64,000 bases of DNA from the NCBI GenBank assembly GCA_950295325.1, contig OX485807.1, forward strand, positions 31,777,666-31,841,665, in the 5' to 3' direction. A program made the position numbers and the translations under genes. The notes under the pieces were generated by a model, which was not told the DNA's origin, searched no databases, and saw only the letters and a program-made list of their open reading frames with translations. The DNA is from Polytrichum commune. Lineage: Eukaryota; Streptophyta; Polytrichopsida; Polytrichales; Polytrichaceae. Shown piece by piece: positions 26,765-35,379 of this stretch; position 1 is the stretch's first letter, and every line of letters starts with the position of its first letter.

Positions 26765-27670
26765 TTAGGGAGTCCGTCCCACTAGTACGCTTCTAGACGT
26801 CACACTAGTCCGACCCACTATTTTTTTTGGCGGCCTCCATGGCTCTAAAAATCTCAGGCCCACGACTATATCCTTGTGTGTTGCCTGGACATGAATATGT
26901 GTCGCTCTTGCATGTTTCAGGACGCGCTCCCGAATTGTAAAAGGTGGTATTATAAATAGAATGCAAGGGTGTTTGCGAAAGGGAACGTCTTGCGCTTCTC
27001 CGGAGGGCCAGACAACGATCGGACTCGGAAGATGCGGCCTTGAGGGCGTGCCTATCCAAGGAGGACGTGGAGGAGGGCCGGGCACCAAGCGAGCGGGTAG
27101 CCACCTGCGAAACAACGTCATAGGAAGATAAGAATAGGAATGGAGTGGGGAAAATAATGAGGGCGGTTTGGGATGGGCGCTCGTAAAGAGAACGGCACGC
27201 AAACGGAAGACAAGGGAAGCAAAAGCGGGAAAGGGGTTTAGGGTTGAGGAGGGCACCTTGGCTTTGGGGACGTCCATGCGGGGAACGGTGGGAATGAGGG
27301 GGGCGTCGACGGGAGCATCCGGAGCTGATGGAACTATTGTATTGGTGAGTGGCGGGGGGGAGTCGAGGCGTGGAGGGCCCACGATGGCGGAGGACGTTGC
27401 GGGGGGAGGAACGGAGTCGGCGGGGGAGGTGTGGCAACGGGGGCCTTCCATGCGGAGACGCCGGCTCGGCCCGCGACGAGCGACGACGTCGTCCTTAGAG
27501 GGCGAGAGGTGCCCCAAACGAACGAGCGTCCGTTTCTCCTTGGAGAGGGGGGAGGGCGACGGGGCGTAGGCGCGGGCGACAAGTGCGGGGGGCGGGCTGT
27601 TGACGACACCGTCGTCGATGCCGACGTCGCGGGAGTAATCCACGGCCGAGGCCGCGTCGACCGCCGAGAA
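26765..27670 (-). CDS. Possible proline-rich exon of an unknown gene
   Basis: An open minus-strand frame of 302 codons runs from just after CTCTACTAG, a possible splice acceptor, to a stop at 26,765. It begins FSAVDAASAVDYSRDVGIDD and continues as a Pro/Ser/Ala-rich, disordered-looking chain with KEKRTLVRLGHLSPSKDDVV near residue 45. No domain is recognised. It lies directly downstream, on the same strand, of the phosphatase exon ending at 27,893 and shares its GC-rich third positions. Long open frames also exist on the opposite strand here because of the GC content, so coding status is uncertain. It might equally be 3' untranslated sequence of the upstream gene. Confidence 0.3.
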   Translation of the reverse strand, partial: FSAVDAASAVDYSRDVGIDDGVVNSPPPALVARAYAPSPSPLSKEKRTLVRLGHLSPSKDDVVARRGPSRRLRMEGPRCHTSPADSVPPPATSSAIVGPPRLDSPPPLTNTIVPSAPDAPVDAPLIPTVPRMDVPKAKVPSSTLNPFPAFASLVFRLRAVLFTSAHPKPPSLFSPLHSYSYLPMTLFRRWLPARLVPGPPPRPPWIGTPSRPHLPSPIVVWPSGEAQDVPFRKHPCILFIIPPFTIRERVLKHARATHIHVQATHKDIVVGLRFLEPWRPPKKIVGRTSVTSRSVLVGRTP

Positions 27671-27892
27671 CTAGTAGAGGGATGGCATTTGGAAGTCCGT
27701 GACGTCGCGGGAAGGGGAGGCAGGGGGCGAGAGGGGACGGGAAGGGCCGTCGACCACAGGGGCGTCGCATATGGGGGCAGACTATGGGCAAGAACAAGAA
27801 CAAGAACAATCACAACAACAAAAGACATCCAAAAACGAAGCAAGCATTAGTAAATGTGAACCACATGATACAAACAAAGACATGGAGGCATT

Positions 27893-28660
27893 TCAAATCA
27901 ATTTATTGAGTTTGGCGAGCCTCATGATGCTCTTGAATACATTATCGCGGGGGCTTAGCGCCGCATTGCCGAAGGGGTTGGACCTAACAAAAAATGGGAT
28001 GCTACCGGCGTGGAGCACGAGCCTTCTAAGGTAGGGGGCTAGCCTATCGACCAAAAATGTGTCTTGCCTATCGCCGGTCCAAGTGTCCGGGAAGATGACG
28101 TTTCCCGGGGGGTTCAAGACGCTCTTGGTGGGGCTGTCGTCGATGAGGACGGTATTCTCTGGAGTCGGCCACCACCCGTGCGGCGTCCCTTGTAGACGGG
28201 GGACACCTCGCCAGAGTCTCGAGCGGAGGACCTTGAGGAACTGTTGTCCTCCGCCCCGACCGCCAAACTTGGGCACCGGTTGACCTTTCTCGTCGAGCAG
28301 CTCGTCGCAGTCCTCTTGGCCGAGGACGAGGCACGGGCTCGGGAGATCGCGGAACAAGAAGTGGACGATGGGCTCCGTGTTCTCCATGACCATGGAGCTC
28401 CACACAATGACGTGAGCGAACTGGACCACCTCGCGAAGGAAGTCACGCAAGCCGGGACGGGCGCGGACAGCCTTGCGGTTAATGAGGGTGTCGAGCTCGC
28501 CGTCGTAGTCCCTTTCGTCGGGGTGACGAAAGGGACGCGTGGGGATCCTTGGGATGTGTTGGGTGTGACACAACACCCCGTTGAGGTCAAAAACGATGAA
28601 AGGTTTGTGCCGGGTGGGAGGTCCACTGGTCGAGGGGTTGCGACCTATCTCCGGGGGGTC
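27893..28660 (-). CDS. FCP1-like HAD phosphatase domain (terminal exon)
   Basis: This 255-residue frame carries the FCP1/SCP (NLI-interacting factor-like) HAD fold in order: FIVFDLNGVLCHT (motif I), HVIVWSSM (motif II), QQFLKVLRSRLW (candidate motif III Lys) and TVLIDDSPTKSV (motif IV, DD). Family members remove phosphate from Ser/Thr, classically on the RNA polymerase II tail. Motif I has Asn where most active members have the second Asp (DLN instead of DxD), so activity may be reduced. No in-frame start codon precedes motif I. The frame opens at a good acceptor (TTCATCACAG, ending at 28,661) in phase 0, so this is a 3' exon. It could join the ParB/DGQHR-like exon ending at 29,279, also phase 0, or an unseen small first exon. 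Codons are strongly GC-ending. Confidence 0.7.
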   Translation of the reverse strand, partial: DPPEIGRNPSTSGPPTRHKPFIVFDLNGVLCHTQHIPRIPTRPFRHPDERDYDGELDTLINRKAVRARPGLRDFLREVVQFAHVIVWSSMVMENTEPIVHFLFRDLPSPCLVLGQEDCDELLDEKGQPVPKFGGRGGGQQFLKVLRSRLWRGVPRLQGTPHGWWPTPENTVLIDDSPTKSVLNPPGNVIFPDTWTGDRQDTFLVDRLAPYLRRLVLHAGSIPFFVRSNPFGNAALSPRDNVFKSIMRLAKLNKLI

Positions 28661-28792
28661 CTGTGATGAACAACTCGACTAGTTTAATTCTATGATCCAA
28701 TAATGAAATTTTGCGTAGAAAATGAAGACGGTGCATTATGGGGAAAGACGAAGAAGTGAGGAGAGTGCAAGGAAAATGTGCTCAAGGGCGCA

Positions 28793-28948
28793 CTTGCGAA
28801 CGAGCGTTCGTGAATGAAGACTGCGGGGGCGGTGCGCATCATTTACGAGCGCTCGTTCGTGAGCGCGGCTACACGTACATTTACGAGCAGTCGTTCGCGA
28901 ATGAGGTGGACAGTGGGTCGCAGCCTTTCACGAACGAGCGTTCGCGAA
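28793..28948. promoter_or_regulatory. Cluster of four imperfect palindromes
   Basis: Sites at 28,793-28,814, 28,842-28,863, 28,880-28,901 and 28,927-28,948 are variants of the island palindrome (arm TTTACGAACG, two bases, inverse arm). These four carry changes such as GCGAACG or TTCGCGAA, so they are more decayed than the upstream ones. They lie between the ParB/DGQHR-like exon 3 and the phosphatase exon, in what is an intron if the two are spliced together, otherwise the phosphatase promoter. They are likely binding sites for a dimeric protein; this is inference. Confidence 0.6.
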
Positions 28949-29229
28949 TGAGGTGGGTATGCAAGAATGAACATAATCTCATCAACATATACAATATACG
29001 AGAAGGGGTCAAGGGCAGAGAATTTGAAGCAACGCGATGCAGATAACATAGGCTCATATATTAATCCATTGAATATTTACATTTCTCACGTGATAGTCTA
29101 TCACATTTTCCTAAGGCAAAATGATGCCGTGTCCTACAAAACTGTTCGGCCCTAAGGGGGACCGCTGAAGAGGGCTCTCGCAAGGTCACTGGATGTCGAT
29201 GAAGAGAAAAACATCGCGATGTTAGAAAG

Positions 29230-29251
29230 GTTACGAACGCGCGTTCGTAAA
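29230..29251. promoter_or_regulatory. Palindrome downstream of exon 3
   Basis: A 20-bp perfect palindrome with centre CG, 22 bp below the predicted donor at 29,278. It corresponds in position to the site at 38,750-38,771 in the diverged second copy. Confidence 0.75.
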
Positions 29252-29278
29252 AAAATGGTATTCTCAGAGGAGAGTTAC

Positions 29279-32200
29279 CTCGTCATCGGGGGGAGGGGCA
29301 GCAGCGCTGGACCGAGCAGCAGGTCCCTCCTCAACGATTAACGAATGCGCATTCGTAACCTCCACAGCTGCAGCCGCCTCTGTCTCCATGGCCTCTGCCT
29401 CACGCTCCGGTTGAGACGCCTGTGTCGCCTGGATGCGCAGCGCGTCTTCTTCCTTGGCGCCCAGGTCGAGCGCGTCCATCCTGACATCCTCCATCCACGC
29501 CGCATGGGTTTCTTCCACGTCCATCCCATGCACCCCTGGTGCGTCATTGGGGCTCCCCTGCGTGTCCTCCACAATGACCATGTCAGTGTGTCGCGCAGAG
29601 TCATCGCCATGTCTGTCTACTACCCTGGGGACGACGGTGAAAGACGACGCATCGGTGTATGATGGCAGTCCTACCCTTGGAGGGGTGAGGACTGGAGGAC
29701 CTGAAGATTCACGAACGCGCGTTCGTAAATCCTCGTCCTCCTGGATGGCCGCCGCCACATCATCGTGGGAGGTGGTCGAGGGAACCTCTAGGGGTGGAGG
29801 GGTGCCAACAGGCGTAGGGTGGGGCGCCTGCTGGCGGGAAAGCCCTCCGGTGAACATGCCTGGTGGAGGGGATTGGGAGGGGTATCCTCCAGGGAAGGGG
29901 TAGGCCGGCTGGGGGGCGCCGCGAAGCTCTGCATACGCTGGAGCATGGCGAGGATGGCGTCCGTCTTCTCGTTGGACTGCCTCAGCTCCTCTTGAATTTC
30001 GAACATTTTCTTGGCATTCTCCTCTGCCACCTTCGCCATGTCCTCCTTCATCTTTTGCTCGAGCTTGGCGTTAAGCTCGGCGACGGACAACGCCTCCTCT
30101 TTGACCCTCTTGTTTTTGTCAAAGTCTACCCCCAGCTCGACCATGATCTCCATGTCGCCCTCGTCCTCATCGGAGACCTCGGTAATTGCCCCCGGAGGCA
30201 GCTCCACGTAGGGGGTCTTCTTCATCCTCCGCCTCGTGTTGCGGTAGTGGTCCAACGTCGGTCGGGACCGTTGGTCCAGAAGGTCGAGGTTCTCCATCTT
30301 GGGAACCACGATCGGCCTGGGCGACACAGATGTCGAGCATCCCCCGGGAGTGCCGAATGCCTCCGCTCCAGACGTTCTCGCGGGGAGGACATCTTGGGTT
30401 GTCCCTGCCGACGACCCCGTGTATCCACCCGGAGTCCCTTGCACGTCGGATGGATTTCCCGACGGCGCCAAAATGCGGAGAGGAGTGACGTCCAAGGATC
30501 GGAGGATCGCCTCGACGTTGTAGGAGGGCGCGGGCTCGTCGTCGTCCGTCTCCATGGCGGGCATGCCTTCGTCGACGGGCATGTTGATGTCCGTCCTCGG
30601 GAGGGACATGTCCTCCAGGTCCATCGTGGAGGCCTTCGCCCTATGCACGTGGAAGTCCTCCTTGTCGATGGCTTCAATGAAGCTGTTCACGACCAGCCCC
30701 AGCATCTGAGATCCAAGCAAATACGTTAGAATATACAAACGTGCGTTCGTAAACATCAACAACGAGAAACAATGTCATCAAAACCCAAGACAAGTTGAGG
30801 TGAACTTTACGAACGAGCGTTCGTAAATATTAGTTGGAGAGCTTACCATCGCAGCGTACATGAACTTGCTGCCTCCACAAACATTGTACATGGTCTCTCC
30901 GCTTATTGCCACGCTCTGCAAAACGGAGACGTAGAACTCCAACCTGAGTTCCATCGCCGGGAAGACAGTGTACAAGGTCTCCTGCAGCAGATCCTTGGGA
31001 GGGGGATGGGGGATGCTGTAGATCTTCTTGAACGTAGTATTCGCCCTGACAGGGGCTCGCCCATTCCGAAGCGCGTTGTACGTCAAGAAGACGAGGCTGA
31101 CCGCCCCCACCTGTTTGTTTCCCCTAGCCTCGTTGATGGCCACGATCCCTTCCGTCTTGGCGGGCACGTAAGTGCTGTGGAAGATGATGTACTCGAATTT
31201 GATCGTCTTCTCGTACAGGTCGACTACAGCAGAGAGCTTTTCCTGCTCCAATATCCACAGCCAAACGTGAGGCTCCCTCATGTCCGGAGACTTGTGCTCC
31301 TTGAACTTGGCCATGAAGGGGTCGTAGAAAGGCATGTCCTTCCCCCCCTGCCTCGACGCACCGGGGATCCCCCTGAAATCGATCAGGGCAAATGGGCACC
31401 CCCGTCGATCCTCCCTCACCTCGGCCCTGCTCATGGTCCGGTCCCACTTGGAAAATGTGACCCTCTCCACTCCGGTTGTCACCAAACAAAATCTGGCCAC
31501 TCCTTCGAATGTGGCCAACCTCTTCCGCGCCAAAAAACTTCTGTATTGCTCCACCTCCTGGGGATCCGTCTCGGTTTTCTTTGTCCTCTTGTTCCCCTTC
31601 TGCTTCAAAATGGAGGCGTGCTCCTTGACAAGACAACGCATTGAGGCTCCGGAGATGTTGTAGTCGACCTTGAACATCTTCCAGCTGGCCCAATTAATGT
31701 CCCCGTCGGCTAGGATGAGTGCGTACTCTGGTATTAGGGCGCTCAACTCCCTCATTGCAGCAGTCTTCAGCTTGCGGTGTTCGCACCATTCCTTGATGGA
31801 ATACGTGCCGGGCTTGTGTCTTGGCCTCTTCAAAAATATCTTCGGGTATGGGATGGTTCTTCCCACTGTGTTCCCAAGAAGATGCATCGCGCACCTCTGC
31901 AACTCGGACTCTGTTAACCCTTGAAGGGACCTGAAGAACTCCCTCAGTAGTGGAGGGGCCTCCCCGGTCTTCTCCGCGCTGTATTTCTCCTCGGTGTCGG
32001 GGTTGACCAGATCGCCCGAGCTGTGCGCATCAAAAAATTGTGTCCACAACTCCCAAGTGTCCCTGTTGCAACAGATGAGGCGGAGCTCACCCTTGAGCTC
32101 CAGGACAGACTTGGTTGTTGTAGACTTCATGTCGATGGAGGAGAACTTGTCCACCATCGCGTCGCAGAATGCCTGCAGCAAGAAAGGCATCAGTAACGCA

Positions 32201-33589
32201 CAAAATACGAACGCACGTTCGTAAGTTTGAATGTCAAAGAACTTGAAAATTTGAATGTCAAAGATATTTATGAACGTTCGTTCGTAAACTCACCTTCCAT
32301 TGTGGAGACGGCGTCTTCGCGTTCTCCCTTTCTTTAGGGGGGCACCCGTGGGCGACCCAGACGTCCCTTGCAGCCATTATGTTGGCTGCCCACGACGCCT
32401 CGAAGGCCTTGATCTTGTTGCCGGAGTTGAGGAAGGTGGATATCTTCCGCAGCTTGTCCCAATCGTCCGACCACACCAAGAACGCCTTCCAGTAGCGCAA
32501 GTCCTCCTTCAGCTCATGCTGGAAGTTGTCGTCCTTGAGGATTATCTGGGACGCCTCCAAGCTGTGTTGTCCGTCTATGATCCAGAACTCTCCATTCTGG
32601 ATCCGTGGCCAGTCCTTCTCCGTCGGACGGGATGTCAGCCCCTTCGGCATGACGCAGACGGTCTGCCTGTCCCACTTGACGTTGTTCATTAGATTATTTA
32701 TCTGCCACTTCACACCACCGCTCTCACGAGACCGAACCACCCATTTGTTGGGGGACATCTCGCACTTGAAGCAGTCCACGTTGAATGTGAAGTGGCGTCC
32801 CATGGGCCAGCAATCCTTTGAGTAGTTGTTGAAGTCTCGAAGGATCCTCGTGGCCTTCACAGCGTCAGGGTTCTCGCCCTTTTTCAAGGGGGTGGGCATT
32901 ACGACAGGCGAGGTCACCTCCGCGGTCTCTGTTACTCCCGATTTCTCCATCTTGTCCCTTGTCCTCTTCGATGGCGTGGAGTGTCTACTGGGGCCCTCCG
33001 TCGCCCTGCTCGCAGAAGGCACAGGCCTGGGTGCACTTCTAGATCCCCCTGCCCCTGATGTGGATGGTTTCCTAGGGCTCTTCTTCTTGTTGTTTGCCTC
33101 AGTGACCACACTGTTGTATTTGGAGATGTTCAATGCAAGGGCGGTCAATTTCCTTGCCGTCCAGTATGGGCTCAACGCATATTTGGAGAAGAGGCCGTCC
33201 AGGTCGAAGTGCTTGGCATCTTCCGCTACGTTATTGGTGGCGTATTGGTAGGAGAAGGTATTTTTCTGGAAATGCAACAAGAGGTTGATATGATCCTTCT
33301 TGTTCTTCATGTCCAGAATTACATACTCCCCCTGGGCCTCTATGGACTCTATCTCCCACGTCTTCATTTGAACCCACCGTTCGGGCTGGTCCGGTCTTGT
33401 CTCCAGCTCGTAGGTGAAGCGCATGCAGAAGAGGCCGTCCCCGATCTTCTCTGGCAGTGCCGTCCACTCCCCCATGAAGTCTTCTTTGGGGACATAGTTG
33501 TCGTTGCCGTTATCGTCTAACACCGACTCTGGGAGGCCATCGACCTTCACCGCGAACATTTCAATGGCGTTTCTGCTTGATCTTGCCAT
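29279..33589 (-). CDS. ParB/DGQHR-like protein, three exons, one frameshift
   Basis: Exons 33,589-32,294, 32,172-30,847 and 30,705-29,279 join with GT-AG introns of 121 and 141 bp, all phase 0. The product is about 1,350 residues. Residues 1-170 are unrecognised; about 175-240 form a basic Ser/Pro-rich linker (NNKKKSPRKPSTSG); near 335-350 lies GEFWIIDGQHSLEASQIIL, resembling the DGQHR/ParB-Srx motif, followed by TFLNSGNKIKAFEASW. Exon 2 (VERVTFSKWDRTMSRAEV, FPAMELRLEFYVSVLQSV) is unrecognised. Exon 3 has an acidic region, a coiled coil (VKEEALSVAELNAKLEQKMK) and a Pro-rich tail. A 6-C run (29,911-29,916) is one base short: before it the frame ends early, and one more C would give GGYPSQSPPPGMFTGG and an open frame to 29,279. 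This is either an assembly error or an inactivating deletion. The ATG directly follows TTCTGTTGCAG, so a leader exon is likely. Frames are GC3-rich. DNA binding is inferred. Confidence 0.7.
29338..29359. promoter_or_regulatory. Palindrome inside exon 3 coding sequence (site 1)
   Basis: The variant site has core ACGAATGCGCATTCGT, a perfect 16-bp palindrome in which both arms carry the same compensating change (C to T on one side, G to A on the other). It encodes EVTNAHSL in the protein frame. Matching changes in both arms suggest the symmetry itself is maintained. Confidence 0.65.
29708..29729. promoter_or_regulatory. Palindrome inside exon 3 coding sequence (site 2)
   Basis: Arms TTCACGAACG and CGTTCGTAAA around CG, translated as LRTRVRES in the exon frame. 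It has 9 of 10 consensus bases in the left arm and 10 of 10 in the right. Confidence 0.7.
30706..30846 (-). other. Intron 2 with two palindromes
   Basis: A 141-bp intron of the ParB/DGQHR-like gene. Donor GTAAGC follows exon 2's ATG codon; the acceptor is GGATCTCAG. Palindromes lie at 30,732-30,753 (centre TG, left arm degraded to TACAAACG) and 30,806-30,827 (centre AG, both arms perfect). They take up almost a third of the intron. Confidence 0.75.
32173..32293 (-). other. Intron 1 with two palindromes
   Basis: A 121-bp intron of the ParB/DGQHR-like gene. Donor GTGAGT follows TGGAAG; acceptor TTGCTGCAG. Splicing joins SPQWK to AFCDAMVDKF in frame. Palindromes lie at 32,204-32,225 (centre CA) and 32,267-32,288 (centre TT), the second starting 5 bp inside the donor, so a bound protein or a hairpin in the transcript could affect splice-site use. 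Confidence 0.8.
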
Positions 33590-33617
33590 CTGCAACAGAA
33601 TATAAATAATTAGTGAC

Positions 33618-34250
33618 TTTACGAACGAACGTTCGTAAATGACATGCATATCCCACAGACTACGCAGTGTTAATGCGTCTTTGCAATTGATGTAATTATA
33701 TTTACAAACGTTCATTCGTAAATGAGGGGTTGCAAGATCATATAAATTTTTAGTATTGAGTTTACGAACGAGCGTTCGTAAAAGATATGAAGATCAAAGA
33801 GACTACTCGTCATAAATGTATTTGTAATATATTTGGTTATTTTTACGAACGATCGTTCGTAAAAGATATAGGTTTTATAGATTTGGTTTTATTTACGAAC
33901 GTGCGTTCGTAAGTATGTCCATTTGGTCTATCTTTTTGGGACATTTGGTTGATTTATCTTTCGTAAGTACATGTGATTTGTTTTATTGGTGTTCGCAAAA
34001 TTATATTTGTTCTTTAGATATTCGTAGAGGTTCATATTAAAGTTAAGGTTCCATCTGAGTGATATTTTGAGTATATTTACGAACGTGCGTTCGTAAATAT
34101 AGATCATTTCAAAGAACGTGGTGTGCGTATTTACGAACGCACGTTCGTAAATGGAGGTTCGGTATGCAGTGTATGTCCATTTACGAACGAGCGTTCGTAA
34201 ATGGAGGTGGGTATGCAGTGTATGTCCATTTACGAACGAGCGTTCGTAAA
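33618..34250. promoter_or_regulatory. Nine-palindrome cluster upstream of the ParB/DGQHR-like gene
   Basis: Sites start at 33,618, 33,701, 33,761, 33,842, 33,892, 34,076, 34,130, 34,180 and 34,229. Seven have both 10-base arms perfect. Centres vary (AA, TT, AG, AT, TG, TG, CA, AG, AG) while the arms stay fixed. The last three are spaced 50 and 49 bp within a small tandem repeat that includes GGTATGCAGTGTATGTCCAT. The cluster starts about 30 bp upstream of the ATG, so it is promoter or leader DNA. Autoregulation by the neighbouring protein is a reasonable guess; the sequence alone does not show it. Confidence 0.8.
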
Positions 34251-34277
34251 TGTGATGGTTTTGGGATCCCCTGTCCG

Positions 34278-34335
34278 TACATATATGTATTCGTATATAT
34301 ACGAATACATATACATATGTATATGTATATAACTC
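34278..34335. repeat. AT-rich perfect-symmetry stretch
   Basis: ACATATATG, TATTCGTATATATACGAATA and ATACATATGTAT form overlapping palindromes directly after the palindrome cluster. They could extrude as cruciforms or be DNA-unwinding sequence. No gene. Confidence 0.4.
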
Positions 34336-34734
34336 ACTTATTAGCTACTCTGCTTGCAGCCGTGCCTGCAAATCTTGGTCATAATGATGCAAATCTTGAA
34401 TCATAAAGCAATTGAGATGCAGAATGAGATGCAGAATGAAACATGAAGAAGAAAGTGATAATTCACATTGCATGTAACAAAACAAATTGAATTCAAGAAG
34501 CAACATTTTCATAATGTGAGAGGAGTTGGAAAGGATAACAAATTACATTGAAATGTTGCACACTTCAAACCCTGCTTTTTCTCTTTCTGAAAATCCCAAA
34601 AATCCTCACAACTGCACACTCAATTGCCTTTCAAATGCACACTCAAATAACTCTCTAATGCAGACCTCAAGCCTTCACAGCTTATATACAAACCCTAGTA
34701 TACTCCCATGTACACAAAACTCACAAGCTTGTAG
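34336..34734. other. Intergenic DNA, no gene seen
   Basis: AT-rich sequence with only short open frames. It may contain the 5' end of the transcript running leftward, but no promoter element could be fixed. Confidence 0.3.
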
Positions 34735-35046
34735 CTCTCAAGCTTCTGAACTCTTAAGCAAACCCTAAACTCTCAAGCTTCCCTAAACTCTCAAGCTTCA
34801 CTTCTGAAGCTTCCCTAAACTCTCAAGCTTCAACTCTCAAGCTTCCTTAAACTCTCAAGCTTCTAAAGATCACCCTCAAGCTCTCAATCCGAAACTCTGA
34901 AGCTTTCCTACTCAAGTTCTCAAGCTTTTGAAACTCACAAACTCTCACACTGAAAGCTTTCACAAACTCACAAGCTTTCACAATGAAAGCTTTCACAAAC
35001 TCAAAAGCTTTCACACAAGCTCTCAATCTGAAATCTCTCAAAACTT
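34735..35046. repeat. Degenerate AAGCTT-rich tandem repeat
   Basis: Units of about 15-25 bases built on CTCTCAAGCTT and GAAAGCTTTCACAAACTC recur more than fifteen times with drift. The translated frames are repetitive, so this is a minisatellite rather than a gene. Confidence 0.7.
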
Positions 35047-35224
35047 GCAACAAAACTAATTTAAAACTAAAAAACTAAAAAAAAGCAAGAGCTTCGCTCT
35101 CTAAGCGCTCCGCTCCTCCTCTCCTCGAAATGACAAATGAGGAGAAGAGGAAGGGGCGCGGGGAGGTAGGTGCGCCGCTAGGGTTTCCTAGCACCTGCCA
35201 TGTGGCACAACTCCACTGGCTAGG

Positions 35225-35312
35225 GCTGGGAGGGAGATGGGATGGGATGGTATGGGAGGTGATGGGAAGGGATGGGATGGGATGGGATGGGATGCGATGG
35301 GAGATGGGAGAT
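35225..35312. repeat. GGGAT minisatellite
   Basis: Repeats of GGGAT / GGGAGAT on the plus strand. Open frames here simply read the repeat. Confidence 0.8.
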
Positions 35313-35379
35313 GGTTGTATATTGGAACCCTTCATGTTATTCTCATGCTTTGACATATTTATATGTAATGGACACGTTT

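Noticed and set aside
27168-27850. Plus-strand Gly/Arg-rich open frames
   Set aside because: Antisense to GC-rich minus-strand sequence; composition-driven, no domain.
29863-30729. 288-codon plus-strand open frame over exon 3
   Set aside because: It is antisense to the minus-strand exon, whose frame has the coiled coil and proper splice sites; GC-rich third positions open the opposite strand by chance.
31006-31644. 212-codon plus-strand open frame
   Set aside because: Shadow of exon 2 on the minus strand; no domain or splice context.
34164-34406. Open frames reading YERAFVN-like peptides
   Set aside because: These are translations of the palindromes themselves and recur wherever a site falls in an open frame.
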